Below are positions 26,841-35,577 of a stretch of DNA of 64,000 nucleotides, in pieces; the first letter of the stretch is position 1, and each line of letters starts with the position of its first letter. Below the pieces are notes generated by a model that was not told where the DNA came from, searched no databases, and saw only the letters and a list, made by a program, of their open reading frames with translations. A program made the translations under genes and the position numbers. Source of the DNA: Xanthocytophaga agilis (GTDB lineage Bacteria > Bacteroidota > Bacteroidia > Cytophagales > 172606-1); assembly GCF_030068605.1 (NCBI RefSeq), contig NZ_JASJOU010000003.1, positions 372,001 through 436,000 on the forward strand, read 5' to 3'.

Positions 26841-27878
26841 ATGCAATCATTGAATCAACACAAACGTGTCCTCTTAATGCACTTATCATTCTGGTGCATG
26901 TATCTTTCATTTTTTAGTTATCAGCTTAGCTTTTACCAGAAAGACAATATTAACTGGCCACGATTCCTGACCATTGTAGCCATACAACTGATATTTACGT
27001 CTATTCCAGCCTATATAAACTATTTCTTTTTTCTTCCGAGGTTTCTGGAGCAAAAAAAAGCAGGAAAGTATTTGCTGGGATTTTTGTTGCCGTTTGCCTT
27101 ATTATATATCATCAGGATGTATACAGAACGTTATTTGCTGGACGGATTCACCCACAAATATGAGTATCTGTATGGTCCCCGGTTCATAATCCAGACTATT
27201 GTAGTCACGCTTTTTATTACTGTTTTTGTGGCTATGCTGCGTTTTGCCATTGAGTGGTTTGAACTGGACTCCAAAAAGAAATCTATTGAAAATGAGAAAT
27301 TATCCGCAGAATTACGCTTTTTAAAAGCCCAGATTAATCCTCACTTTCTCTTTAATACACTCAATAACCTCTATTATCTTGCTTTTACTCAATCTCCTAA
27401 TACAACAGAAGTCATTGCCAAACTCTCACAGATGATGCGCTACATGATCTACGATTCCAATCACCCGCGTGTGATGTTAAGTAAAGAGATTGAGTATATG
27501 GAGAATTATATTAGTCTGGAGAAACTCAGATTGAACAATCAGATTCCTATTCATTTTGAAGTGCATGGTACCACCGGACATGTACTGATTGTGCCCTTGA
27601 TTCTGATTACATTTCTGGAAAATGCATTTAAACATGGTGTCAGTAATAATAACCCTGAGGCCTGGATCAATGTAAAACTGGAACTTCAGGGTACAGAATG
27701 CGTTTATATTGTAGAGAACAGTAAATTACCTGACAAAACGCTGAAGCCAGAGAAATCCGGGATAGGCCTGCAAAACGTCCAGCGACGATTAGACCTTAGC
27801 TATCCGGAAAATTACAGTCTGAAAATAACAGACACATCTGATCGCTACCGGATTGAACTTAAACTGAATGCTGCATGA
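26841..27878 (+). CDS. LytS-like sensor histidine kinase
   Basis: 345 residues from ATG 26841 (a TTG at 26829 would add four). Four membrane helices lie within about residues 8-135. The kinase part has H-box LKAQINPHFLFNTLNNLYYL, N-box TFLENAFKHGVSNN and G-box SGIGLQNVQRRLDLSYP. It overlaps the response regulator by 4 bases (ATGA), so the pair is translationally coupled. It is a paralogue of the kinase at 20854. Its position divergent from the receptor gene suggests that it may control it; this is inference. Confidence 0.93.
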   Translation: MQSLNQHKRVLLMHLSFWCMYLSFFSYQLSFYQKDNINWPRFLTIVAIQLIFTSIPAYINYFFFLPRFLEQKKAGKYLLGFLLPFALLYIIRMYTERYLLDGFTHKYEYLYGPRFIIQTIVVTLFITVFVAMLRFAIEWFELDSKKKSIENEKLSAELRFLKAQINPHFLFNTLNNLYYLAFTQSPNTTEVIAKLSQMMRYMIYDSNHPRVMLSKEIEYMENYISLEKLRLNNQIPIHFEVHGTTGHVLIVPLILITFLENAFKHGVSNNNPEAWINVKLELQGTECVYIVENSKLPDKTLKPEKSGIGLQNVQRRLDLSYPENYSLKITDTSDRYRIELKLNAA

Positions 27879-28618
27879 ACCTGACTTGTGTTATAGTTGA
27901 AGATGAACCCCTGGCTCGCAATCTCCTGACTCAATATATTCATAAGGTTTCGTATCTTACACTGGTACATACCTGCTCCAATCCTATGGAAGCACTTGAA
28001 TTTCTGAGAGATAATAAGGTAGACATATTATTTCTGGATATTCAGATGCCTGAAATAACAGGCATTTCTCTTCTGAAAATTCTGCAAGTAAAGCCCTTGG
28101 TGATTCTCACTACTGCCTATTCTGAATATGCATTGGAAGGATACGAACTGGATGTGGCAGATTATCTTCTTAAGCCCATCACCTTTGAACGTTTTCTGAA
28201 AGCAGCAGAAAAAGCGGCGGGTCGTCTTACAACACCTAGTCAACAACAGCAGACAGAAACTTTACCTGATAAGCCATCTTCTGAACCTGCTTCGCCTTTT
28301 ATATTTGTAAAAGATGGGACAAAGCTGGTCAAAATCCGTCTACAAGATATTTTATATGTAGAAGGGTTAAAAGATTATGTAACCATCCACACCCATCATC
28401 AGAAAGTTGTGAGCCTGCAAAGGCTAAAGTCACTGGAAGAGCAGCTTCCACAGGATCGTTTTCTTCGTGTACACCACTCATACATTGTAGCACTGGAAGG
28501 AATTGACGCAATTATGAAAGAGAAAGTTCAGATTGGCAACGCCCTCATTCCTATTGGCGACACCTACCGGAAATCATTTAAAGAGTTTATTGAACGTAAT
28601 CATTTGCAGTCAGATTAG
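27875..28618 (+). CDS. LytTR-family response regulator
   Basis: 247 residues. The receiver domain has acidic VEDEP, phospho-acceptor Asp55 in LFLDIQMPE, TTAYSEYALEGYE and Lys in YLLKPITFERFLK. A Gln/Pro/Ser linker (about 120-145) leads to the LytTR DNA-binding domain, with ILYVEGLKDYVTIHTH and RFLRVHHSYIVALEGI. Its start overlaps the kinase stop. It differs from the paralogue at 20070 mainly by the longer linker. Confidence 0.94.
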   Translation: MNLTCVIVEDEPLARNLLTQYIHKVSYLTLVHTCSNPMEALEFLRDNKVDILFLDIQMPEITGISLLKILQVKPLVILTTAYSEYALEGYELDVADYLLKPITFERFLKAAEKAAGRLTTPSQQQQTETLPDKPSSEPASPFIFVKDGTKLVKIRLQDILYVEGLKDYVTIHTHHQKVVSLQRLKSLEEQLPQDRFLRVHHSYIVALEGIDAIMKEKVQIGNALIPIGDTYRKSFKEFIERNHLQSD

Positions 28619-28751
28619 CGAACTTCAAAACCGCTGAAATGCACTCGAAATTGCCATAATAAAACTCCTGTAATACCAAATAGATAGGCTTTTTTTCGTA
28701 TCTTGAGGGAAATTAAATCAGTATTTATTTCCTTACAGCTATAGTCTATTT

Positions 28752-29396
28752 ATGTCCAGATACCATACAAATTCAACCGCTATTCGTAAAAACAGATCAG
28801 AATATTATCGTTTGAGAGCCTATGAAGCACGTCTCAATGAACAACTGCACCATATGCTCAAACGTATCAAAGCGATCCAGGAAGATGAAGAAAGATCTCT
28901 TACCAATAAAAAGCTTCTCACCTATTTACTAGCTCAGGCAACCCTGCAAAAAGCCGAACTGGAGGCCCAACCCGATTCCAAAGAACACAATAAGCAACTC
29001 AAAAAAGCAGAAAAAGAGTTTAAAGAAGTCGATGCCAGGTATAAACGCAATGAGTATCATCTGGCTGTGTTGGAGAAAAAGAAGGACAAAGACAATGCAG
29101 CGAAATATATTTTGAAGGAAAACAAACGGGATCAGGTTTCCATCCGTATCCAGATTGCCTATGATACCTGGATGCAACTGGAACAGGCTCAGCAACAAAT
29201 CAATCTGAAGTTAAGTAAAGAAGCTCAATCCATTACAGAATCAGTTACAGATAATACAACTCTTGCTTCAGCGTTAACTTCTGTTTTACAGTCCTCTTCA
29301 CACAATGAAGAACTAATAAAGTATTGGCTTATTCGGGCAGTTGCCATCCAGCGTGTTCTTCTAGCATCCCGATATACCGCTTTCCGAAAAAGGTAA
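28752..29396 (+). CDS. hypothetical coiled-coil protein
   Basis: 214 residues, very rich in Lys, Glu, Gln and Ala, with no signal peptide or membrane segment. Long stretches such as QATLQKAELEAQ and LKKAEKEFKEVDARYKR predict an antiparallel coiled coil or helical bundle over about residues 15-165. The C-terminal about 45 residues look globular-helical. No family is recognised. It is the first gene of the rightward run that includes the HSP90-like ATPase at 29587 (190 bases later). A structural or adaptor role is possible but unproven. Confidence 0.7.
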   Translation: MSRYHTNSTAIRKNRSEYYRLRAYEARLNEQLHHMLKRIKAIQEDEERSLTNKKLLTYLLAQATLQKAELEAQPDSKEHNKQLKKAEKEFKEVDARYKRNEYHLAVLEKKKDKDNAAKYILKENKRDQVSIRIQIAYDTWMQLEQAQQQINLKLSKEAQSITESVTDNTTLASALTSVLQSSSHNEELIKYWLIRAVAIQRVLLASRYTAFRKR

Positions 29397-29465
29397 ACCT
29401 ACAACTATCCTATTTATTACACAGCCTCTATGATTCACGTGGTTACCAACCTACCATGTAGGGTA

Positions 29466-29495
29466 TTTATTTGCCTAATAGAACCTGTATGTTTG
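29466..29495 (+). promoter_or_regulatory. possible promoter for the HSP90-like gene
   Basis: TATGTTTG at 29488-29495 matches the TAnnTTTG box of Bacteroidota promoters. The upstream element is weak (TTTA at 29466-29469, 18 bases away). If used, transcription starts near 29502, about 85 bases before ATG 29587. Confidence 0.4.
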
Positions 29496-29586
29496 TAACA
29501 TTTCAGAGAGTGATGCGTATTTTGCATGTCTCAGATATACTAACACTATAATTACATTCAGTAAACTTTTCTGCCACACGCTTATT

Positions 29587-31359
29587 ATGGAAAACTCTAT
29601 TTTTCAGGTCAATTTATCTGGAATCTTAAAAGTATTATCTGACAGCTTATACAGTAGCTGGGAGGTATTTATCCGGGAATTATTACAGAATGCCAATGAT
29701 GCTATTACTGCCCGAAGCCTGAAAGAAAGTTTTAAGCCAGTTATTGAAATCGACTTTTTTGAAACAGGTACATCCAGAGTGTTGCAGATCAAAGACAATG
29801 GTATTGGTCTTACAGCAGACGAGATGACAGAGTTTCTGTCTAAAATCGGCTCCAGCTCTAAAAGAAACACATCCGATATGTTTGATCGTGAACAACAGTC
29901 GTTTATTGGTCAGTTTGGTATTGGGCTTCTCTCCTGCTTCATGGTCTCTGAAAAAATCGAAGTAGAAAGCACAGCATGGAATAGTACCTCAACTATGCGC
30001 TGGATTGGCAATACCGATGGCACCTATGCAATAGAACCAACAGATTATAACGGATATACAGGCACTAAAGTACGCCTGGCAATCAAGAAAGACATCGCAC
30101 TTACGTCTGACAAGCTAACCTTTCTACTTCATAAGTACGGAGATTATCTACCTGTACCTATAAAATATTCATACAATGCCGGCTCTGAGATTACTTTTCA
30201 AAAGGAATTTCCATGGCTTACCCGTTCTACGGGTAGTGAAGCGCTCATGCTAGGTAACCGTGTATTTGGAGAAAGGTTTTCTCATTATTTTCCTATTCAG
30301 GATAGCAAAGGACAAACACAGGGTTTAGCGTATGTCCTGCCTCATCGCACACATACAACCAGTGTCAGCAAACATGTACTGTACGTCAAACGCATGTTTA
30401 TTTCTGACTCTTGTGGAGACATCTTACCTGATTGGGCCTTTTTTGTACGGGCAATTCTCAATTCAGATAACTTAAGCACGACAGCGTCCCGTGAAGATAT
30501 TTACCATAACGAAATACTTGAGGAAGTACGTGAATCGTTGGGTATCAGTATTAAGAAGTATCTAAAGAGATTAGGCGATTCAGATCCGGAAGCTATGCAG
30601 GAAATTATCGTTACCCATGCGCAGGCATTGAAGTCACTGGCATTGGAAGATGATGATTTCTTTGCTTTTATCAAAAACTGGTTCATATTTCCGACCACAC
30701 AAGGTGATCTTTCCCTAAAACAGATCCAGCAACAATCCAGCTCTATTCTTTTTGTTTCTGATCTGGACGAATTCCGGCAGATTGCTCCTATTGCCAGAGC
30801 CAACAACCAGCTGGTAATTAACGCAGGATATATTTATGATACCCCAATTCTTTTAAAGTTACAGGAGCGGGATCATACAGGAAAGACTCGCCAGATCAAT
30901 CCGGAATACTTTGGCAATATTCTCAACGACATTGATATTGAGATCTACGATCTTATACGTAAACGCATTGATGTGCTTCAAGCTATTCTGATTGAGTTTG
31001 ATGTAGAACTGGACATTAAAGCATTTTCACCGGAGCATGTTCCAGCCATGTTACATATGTCACAGGATGCCATTCAGAAAAGAGATTTTAAGAGCATCCG
31101 TGACGAATCAGATAGTTTATGGGCTGGTGTTTCAGATGCCATACTTGACTTTGACCCGGGATTTCGGGCTAAATTATTTCTGAACTATAAAAATGAAATC
31201 GTAAAGAAGCTTTTGTATACGGAAGCCTCAAAGAAAATAGATCCTTATATACAAATGCTGTATTTCAATGCCCTGATGATGGGTCATTATCCATTGTCCG
31301 GCAAAGAACTGGATCGTATGAATGAAAACATCATGATACTACTTAACACCAATCTATAA
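29587..31359 (+). CDS. HSP90-family ATPase (non-canonical HtpG homologue)
   Basis: 590 residues, somewhat shorter than HtpG. The GHKL ATP site is intact: N-box FIRELLQNANDAI (Glu and Asn for Mg and catalysis), G1 box IKDNGIGLTADEM, and lid/G2 box GQFGIGLLSCFM. The middle domain keeps LYVKRMFISDSC and the catalytic-loop Arg region LSTTASREDIYHN. The N-terminus FQVNLSGILKVLSDSLYSS differs from true HtpG and resembles a separate bacterial 'HSP90 family protein' group. HSP90 proteins are ATP-driven clamps that remodel clients. A helical-repeat gene follows after 3 bases, suggesting a dedicated partner or co-chaperone. Confidence 0.9.
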   Translation: MENSIFQVNLSGILKVLSDSLYSSWEVFIRELLQNANDAITARSLKESFKPVIEIDFFETGTSRVLQIKDNGIGLTADEMTEFLSKIGSSSKRNTSDMFDREQQSFIGQFGIGLLSCFMVSEKIEVESTAWNSTSTMRWIGNTDGTYAIEPTDYNGYTGTKVRLAIKKDIALTSDKLTFLLHKYGDYLPVPIKYSYNAGSEITFQKEFPWLTRSTGSEALMLGNRVFGERFSHYFPIQDSKGQTQGLAYVLPHRTHTTSVSKHVLYVKRMFISDSCGDILPDWAFFVRAILNSDNLSTTASREDIYHNEILEEVRESLGISIKKYLKRLGDSDPEAMQEIIVTHAQALKSLALEDDDFFAFIKNWFIFPTTQGDLSLKQIQQQSSSILFVSDLDEFRQIAPIARANNQLVINAGYIYDTPILLKLQERDHTGKTRQINPEYFGNILNDIDIEIYDLIRKRIDVLQAILIEFDVELDIKAFSPEHVPAMLHMSQDAIQKRDFKSIRDESDSLWAGVSDAILDFDPGFRAKLFLNYKNEIVKKLLYTEASKKIDPYIQMLYFNALMMGHYPLSGKELDRMNENIMILLNTNL

Positions 31360-31362
31360 ATA

Positions 31363-32463
31363 ATGAGTTACTCACTGGAAACTCTTGAGGAAGTACAAGA
31401 GGTAGTTGATATTCTGTCCTATGGTAAAGAGTCTGAAGAAAATGAAAAAATTCTTCAGAAATGCATTCAAAAAGCACAGTTCTTCAAAGACAAAGATCTT
31501 GAATTTGAGGCTCGTATTGCTTATATCAGACAAGTAACCTGGTTACACAAACCAGATAAAACCATAGCTATTTTTCCGTGGTTGCTAAAACGAATGGATG
31601 AAGGTCACAACAAGAATCATCAGTATTCTGTTTTATGGATGTATAAGTGGGTCATTATAAAGCTGCCATGTTATGCGTCTGTCTCCTTACAGCAAATAGA
31701 AGACTTGCAACAGGATATGGAAAGGCGTTTTCTGGACTATGGTACAGGCACACGCATAATAGATTACTTCCGGATGATTGTCTATGCTCATCTCGGGAAC
31801 CTTTCCAAAGCACAGGAGCACCTGAAAAACTATCTTCAGGATACCAGCAGCTGTCTGCTGGATGATTGTGACGCCTGTCAACCAAACAATGTGCTGGATA
31901 TCTATTTGAGTTTACGGGATTATCCTGCATTCCTGCATACGGCTCAACCATTGTTAAATGGTACCAAAAAGTGTAAGGAAGTACCTGATTATACCTATTC
32001 CAAAACTGCAATGGTAAATTTGCTATCTGGCAATACAGAGGTAGCAAAAGATCATGCTATTCTGGCCCGAAAGAAAATTCCGCTTACCAGTGCAGTACTG
32101 AAAGAAATGGGGTATCTACTGACATACTATGCACTCACAGAAGACTTCATAAAAGGTCGGGCGGTCATTGAAAAACAAATTGGATTTTGCACTAATACCC
32201 AACCTGAAGCCTATCGCTATCAATTTCTTTTGGGCTTTCTTCTTTTTATGAAAGCCTTACAGAAAGCAGGCAAAAAAACGATCAAGCTTAAAGTGCCAAT
32301 TGCAGATGTACAGCCAATCGAAGAAGATACGTATGAAGTAGCCTCCCTGATCACATGGATTGAAGGACAATGTCAGCAGATTGTGCAAAAGCTGGATCAA
32401 CGCAATGGAAATACATTTTATTCAGAAGATATGACCTATTATCTTTCTCTTATTCAGAACTGA
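31363..32463 (+). CDS. helical-repeat (TPR-like) protein paired with the HSP90 homologue
   Basis: 366 residues, cytoplasmic and almost entirely helical. Repeating pairs of helices such as FRMIVYAHLGNLSKAQEHLK, MVNLLSGNTEVAKDHAI and LLTYYALTEDFIKGRAVIE match the A/G/Y spacing of TPR-like solenoids. A Cys-rich turn (CLLDDCDACQ, about residue 165) may bind metal or form a structural loop. Only 3 bases separate it from the HSP90-like gene, so it is co-transcribed. TPR proteins often dock on HSP90 C-termini, but the usual MEEVD tail is absent here, so any contact would differ. Confidence 0.75.
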   Translation: MSYSLETLEEVQEVVDILSYGKESEENEKILQKCIQKAQFFKDKDLEFEARIAYIRQVTWLHKPDKTIAIFPWLLKRMDEGHNKNHQYSVLWMYKWVIIKLPCYASVSLQQIEDLQQDMERRFLDYGTGTRIIDYFRMIVYAHLGNLSKAQEHLKNYLQDTSSCLLDDCDACQPNNVLDIYLSLRDYPAFLHTAQPLLNGTKKCKEVPDYTYSKTAMVNLLSGNTEVAKDHAILARKKIPLTSAVLKEMGYLLTYYALTEDFIKGRAVIEKQIGFCTNTQPEAYRYQFLLGFLLFMKALQKAGKKTIKLKVPIADVQPIEEDTYEVASLITWIEGQCQQIVQKLDQRNGNTFYSEDMTYYLSLIQN

Positions 32464-32473
32464 TACAGTACTT

Positions 32474-32519
32474 TTTTCAGAAACAGATAAATATTCTTAT
32501 CTTTATCTGTTTCTGAAAA
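32474..32519. repeat. 18-bp perfect inverted repeat between cistrons
   Basis: Arms 32474-32491 and 32502-32519 are perfectly complementary with a 10-base loop. The repeat starts 11 bases after the stop of the helical-repeat gene. There is no T-run after the stem, so it is not a typical terminator; an RNA-processing, stabilising or attenuator element is possible. Confidence 0.6.
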
Positions 32520-32545
32520 GATCATCGTCTTTATACCCTATCACT

Positions 32546-33139
32546 ATGAATACGAAATTTATTCTGGCAGGTATCTTTACTTTTATCTGTATATTTTCCA
32601 ATGGGCAAACCAAACTTATTGCCCATAAAAGCCATAGTGGTAGCGTCGAAACTTTCGGAACTGCTCTGAAGAATGATTTCTTTGATCTGGAAAGCTCCAA
32701 CTTTGGGGAGGTCCCTTACCATAAACGCCCTAAACATATCCTTGACAGTGTGGTGTTTGTTTCAGATACGATTACAGTGTTAGTCTGCAGTAATAAATCT
32801 AATAGCCCTGGCAATCAGTCTGAAAAGTATGCCATTACTCTTAGCAATCACCCTATTGTATCCAAAAAACATTCCAAAAAGAAGATAAAGACCTTCCTTC
32901 AGGAAGAGTATAACTTTCAGAATTCTCTTGATTCAGTCCCATTTATAGAATACAAAGAATCAACTACCAAGTTGCCCAAAAACAAAAAGAAAGAAGGCTC
33001 TTTTTCTTTGATACCTCAAAACACAAATCATCCTCCTCTTGATAGCTCAAAGCTACTACTTGTTGGCTTGGTTGGTGTACTTGCTATACTTACAGCATTT
33101 ATATCTTTAAAGTGGAAGCAGCTTATATTCTGGAACTGA
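32546..33139 (+). CDS. hypothetical exported protein with C-terminal membrane anchor
   Basis: 197 residues. A signal peptide (FILAGIFTFICIFSNGQ) and one C-terminal membrane helix (LLLVGLVGVLAILTAFISL, about 170-188) leave about 145 residues in the periplasm and a short basic tail in the cytoplasm. The periplasmic part is Lys/Ser-rich and not recognised. It lies between the HSP90/helical-repeat pair and the DoxX-like gene on the same strand. Function unknown. Confidence 0.6.
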   Translation: MNTKFILAGIFTFICIFSNGQTKLIAHKSHSGSVETFGTALKNDFFDLESSNFGEVPYHKRPKHILDSVVFVSDTITVLVCSNKSNSPGNQSEKYAITLSNHPIVSKKHSKKKIKTFLQEEYNFQNSLDSVPFIEYKESTTKLPKNKKKEGSFSLIPQNTNHPPLDSSKLLLVGLVGVLAILTAFISLKWKQLIFWN

Positions 33140-33180
33140 TAGCCAATCTTTTTATAGCAGCCTACTACTATTAACTCTCA

Positions 33181-34398
33181 ATGAGTCTGAGTCATTATCT
33201 ACAGACAGGAATTTATCTTTTCGCATTTCTGTGTGTTCTATTTATTCCATTTCCTTTTATCTTCTTCCCTTTTCAGGAAAAGTATACCCAATTTCTTTTT
33301 GGAGGCTTGATTCAAGTCATTGCGCCAATAGCGGGTATTGAGAAAATTCATTCTGGAATTTCTTCTGACTCAACCTCATTATATTTCCTGCTTCTGCTCT
33401 TACTTATCCTATCAGGAGGTCTGTCTTTTTTGTTTGAAGCATCCAAAAGATGGAGAGTTCATAGAGGAGCTATATTCATTCTGTTGCGAAAAGTTTTTTC
33501 TTACTATCTGGCCTTGCAGCTTTTGAAATATGGAGTAGATAAAATTTTTAAAGCACAGTTTTATCTGCCAGAACCCAATATTCTCTATACCCCTTTCGGC
33601 CAGTTAAGTAAGGATATTTTATACTGGAGCACAATAGGCACCTCGTATCTATACAATGTAATTACAGGTTGTGTTGAGGTCTTGGCAGCTTTATTACTGC
33701 TCTTTCAGAGAACGCGCGTAGTAGGTTTGCTCCTCTCGATTGGAGTCATGATCAATATTGTTACCATCAATATAGGATTTGATATTTCAGTGAAGCTTTA
33801 TTCCTGCTTTCTTTTACTGCTGGCTCTAATTGCCTTGTCTCCGCAAGTCAGTCTACTCTATCAGTTTTTCATTCTGCAGAAACCAGCAGCTTTAACCGTT
33901 GAAGATTCTCCCGTTCTGTTTCCTCATCAGGCTCTTATTCAACGTACACTTAAGCTATTCATTAGTAGCCTCTTTTTTCTGGAAGCCCTTTATCCTTATA
34001 GGCAGAGAAAGACTTTTAATGATGATCTGGTAGCAAGACCATTTTTACACGGAGCCTACCAGGTACAAACCACATCTAGGGATTCTGTTATGCAAAATCC
34101 TTTCTCTTCCATAAAACGCTTTTTTATTCATCGCAATGGATACATTATTTTTCAGGATCAGGCTGACCAGATGAAAGATTTCAAATTACAGATTGACAGC
34201 GCATCTCATGTATTTGTATTGACAGATTATACCATGCACCAAACTCAGATCAGGTATGAGTATAACAAACGGGATAGTCTGTTAATCCTTCATTATAAGA
34301 TTCAGGATAAACTCTATATCATTCAGGGGAAGGCACTAAACTGGAAAAGCTTACCTGCACTCAAAGATGAAATACACTGGACGATAGAAAGTAACTGA
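33181..34398 (+). CDS. DoxX-like integral membrane protein
   Basis: 405 residues. About seven hydrophobic helices span residues 1-270; the segment LALQLLKYGVDKIFKAQFY and PFGQLSKDILYWSTIGTSY resembles Bacteroidota DoxX-like proteins. The C-terminal about 130 residues (from about 275) are soluble and beta-rich, with YIIFQDQADQMKDFKLQID, an added domain not typical of short DoxX proteins. The substrate is unknown. It begins 41 bases after the anchored protein gene and ends at a terminator, closing this rightward run. Confidence 0.72.
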   Translation: MSLSHYLQTGIYLFAFLCVLFIPFPFIFFPFQEKYTQFLFGGLIQVIAPIAGIEKIHSGISSDSTSLYFLLLLLLILSGGLSFLFEASKRWRVHRGAIFILLRKVFSYYLALQLLKYGVDKIFKAQFYLPEPNILYTPFGQLSKDILYWSTIGTSYLYNVITGCVEVLAALLLLFQRTRVVGLLLSIGVMINIVTINIGFDISVKLYSCFLLLLALIALSPQVSLLYQFFILQKPAALTVEDSPVLFPHQALIQRTLKLFISSLFFLEALYPYRQRKTFNDDLVARPFLHGAYQVQTTSRDSVMQNPFSSIKRFFIHRNGYIIFQDQADQMKDFKLQIDSASHVFVLTDYTMHQTQIRYEYNKRDSLLILHYKIQDKLYIIQGKALNWKSLPALKDEIHWTIESN

Positions 34399-34447
34399 TC
34401 CATTGTATAGTCTCTTCTGAGAACAAACAATGGATCAGATATTTTTA
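34395..34447 (+). terminator. rho-independent terminator
   Basis: A perfect 12-bp inverted repeat (arms 34395-34406 and 34427-34438) overlaps the stop codon of the DoxX-like gene and is followed by a T-run (34442-34446). Confidence 0.8.
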
Positions 34448-34456
34448 GGTTAATGC

Positions 34457-34582
34457 TTAGTGATCAATAATACCTGCTTCAAATTCACATACCTCTTTTA
34501 GTATTTCAAGTGCCGCTTTTATACCACTACATTCATAGTGTTCACATACAATTACATGTTCCATTCTCAGTAATTCCGCTAC
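34457..34582 (-). pseudogene. beta-carbonic anhydrase relic
   Basis: Read on the minus strand, a 41-codon open stretch bounded by an upstream TAG and the stop at 34457-34459 contains MEHVIVCEHYECSGIKAAL. This matches the zinc-site region of beta-carbonic anhydrases (V-x-H-I-I-V-C-G-H-Y-x-C-G-G-V-K-A-A), including the His and Cys zinc ligands. The upstream part with the first Cys-x-Asp-x-Arg motif and the downstream helices are missing. It follows the bestrophin gene in the same direction. I read it as a decayed or deleted gene; a short functional peptide is much less likely. Confidence 0.5.
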
Positions 34583-34644
34583 CTACCTTGGTTATTATCT
34601 AGTGGACGTTGAATGGTTTATAACATAAAGGGTCTGAGACTTTG

Positions 34645-35577
34645 TTAGAATACCTTGGTATATAAATCAGTAGTTGCTGGCTGAGTTACTGGAGCAGACT
34701 GGTCGACAGATAGTATCTCAAAAACATTGGTTGTAATTGTTTTTGCAATATCTCCTGTGGGCAAGTCATTACAATCCAGTCCAAATGGCTCCTCTATCTC
34801 TGCCGCCATTATTTCAATACCGATAAATGTAAAGAAAATAAACGTGACCAGCGGAATAGTAAAATACCCAAAGTCCTGAATCAGACCAAAAGGAAGCATA
34901 ACCGAATAGCCCAGAATCAGTAATTTGATGTATACACTGTATGAAAACGGAATAGGTGTTTTCTTGATCCGTTCACAAGCACCTGCCACATCCATAAATA
35001 CCTGCATATGTGGTTTGAAATTGATCATATCTGCGTCCCCAAGAGCACCACTCCGGTAAACAACCTGCACCTTCTGGTGAATCAATGAGGCTATGTGATT
35101 GGGAATATGTTTTTTGGTTTGATACGAAGCCTGATCTTCTGGTGTAAAATGGATTAGTTCACTCCATATCACCCCTTTCCGCAGATGTTCTTTCAATGAA
35201 ATGGCAAAATTGGAAATCAGAATAGCCAGCTCTTTTCGGCTTTGCATATCTTCTTTTGGAAAAGTAGCATGAATCATGATAGCCAGGTTACGGCTATTAT
35301 TTACCAGTGTTCCCCACAGCCGGCGTCCTTCATACCAGCGGTCATAGGCACTATTGGTCCTGAATACCATCAATACACTGAGTACAATACCTAATAGCGA
35401 AAAGATAGTGGATGGGATGGTAAACTCTTTAGGCCATACTTCAATAAAAAGAACACAAAAAACACTTGTAAAAGCTGCAACACCAGCAGCACCCCGTAGA
35501 ATGCGTCGCATGGTCCAGCTACGTGTTAAATGGGAAATGTCACGCCAAAAGTTTTGGTTTGTTTCGTAAATGATCAT
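34645..35577 (-). CDS. bestrophin-family anion channel
   Basis: 310 residues. Family signatures are visible: TMRRILRGAAGVAAFTSVF (first membrane helix), GIVLSVLMVFRTNSAYDRWYEGRRLWG, the strongly conserved bestrophin/UPF0187 block, SRNLAIMI, and near the end IGIEIMAAEIEEPFGLDCNDLP. Bacterial members form pentameric channels for ions; some are linked to bicarbonate or chloride passage. Here it interrupts two rightward gene blocks on the opposite strand, followed by what looks like a carbonic anhydrase remnant. This may point to an ancestral bicarbonate-handling pair. Confidence 0.93.
   Translation of the reverse strand: MIIYETNQNFWRDISHLTRSWTMRRILRGAAGVAAFTSVFCVLFIEVWPKEFTIPSTIFSLLGIVLSVLMVFRTNSAYDRWYEGRRLWGTLVNNSRNLAIMIHATFPKEDMQSRKELAILISNFAISLKEHLRKGVIWSELIHFTPEDQASYQTKKHIPNHIASLIHQKVQVVYRSGALGDADMINFKPHMQVFMDVAGACERIKKTPIPFSYSVYIKLLILGYSVMLPFGLIQDFGYFTIPLVTFIFFTFIGIEIMAAEIEEPFGLDCNDLPTGDIAKTITTNVFEILSVDQSAPVTQPATTDLYTKVF

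Noticed and set aside
34645-35577. Bestrophin as a member of the ternary system
   Set aside because: It runs on the opposite strand, has its own likely promoter and partner relic, and bestrophins are not part of described MoxR-vWA-propeller sets.
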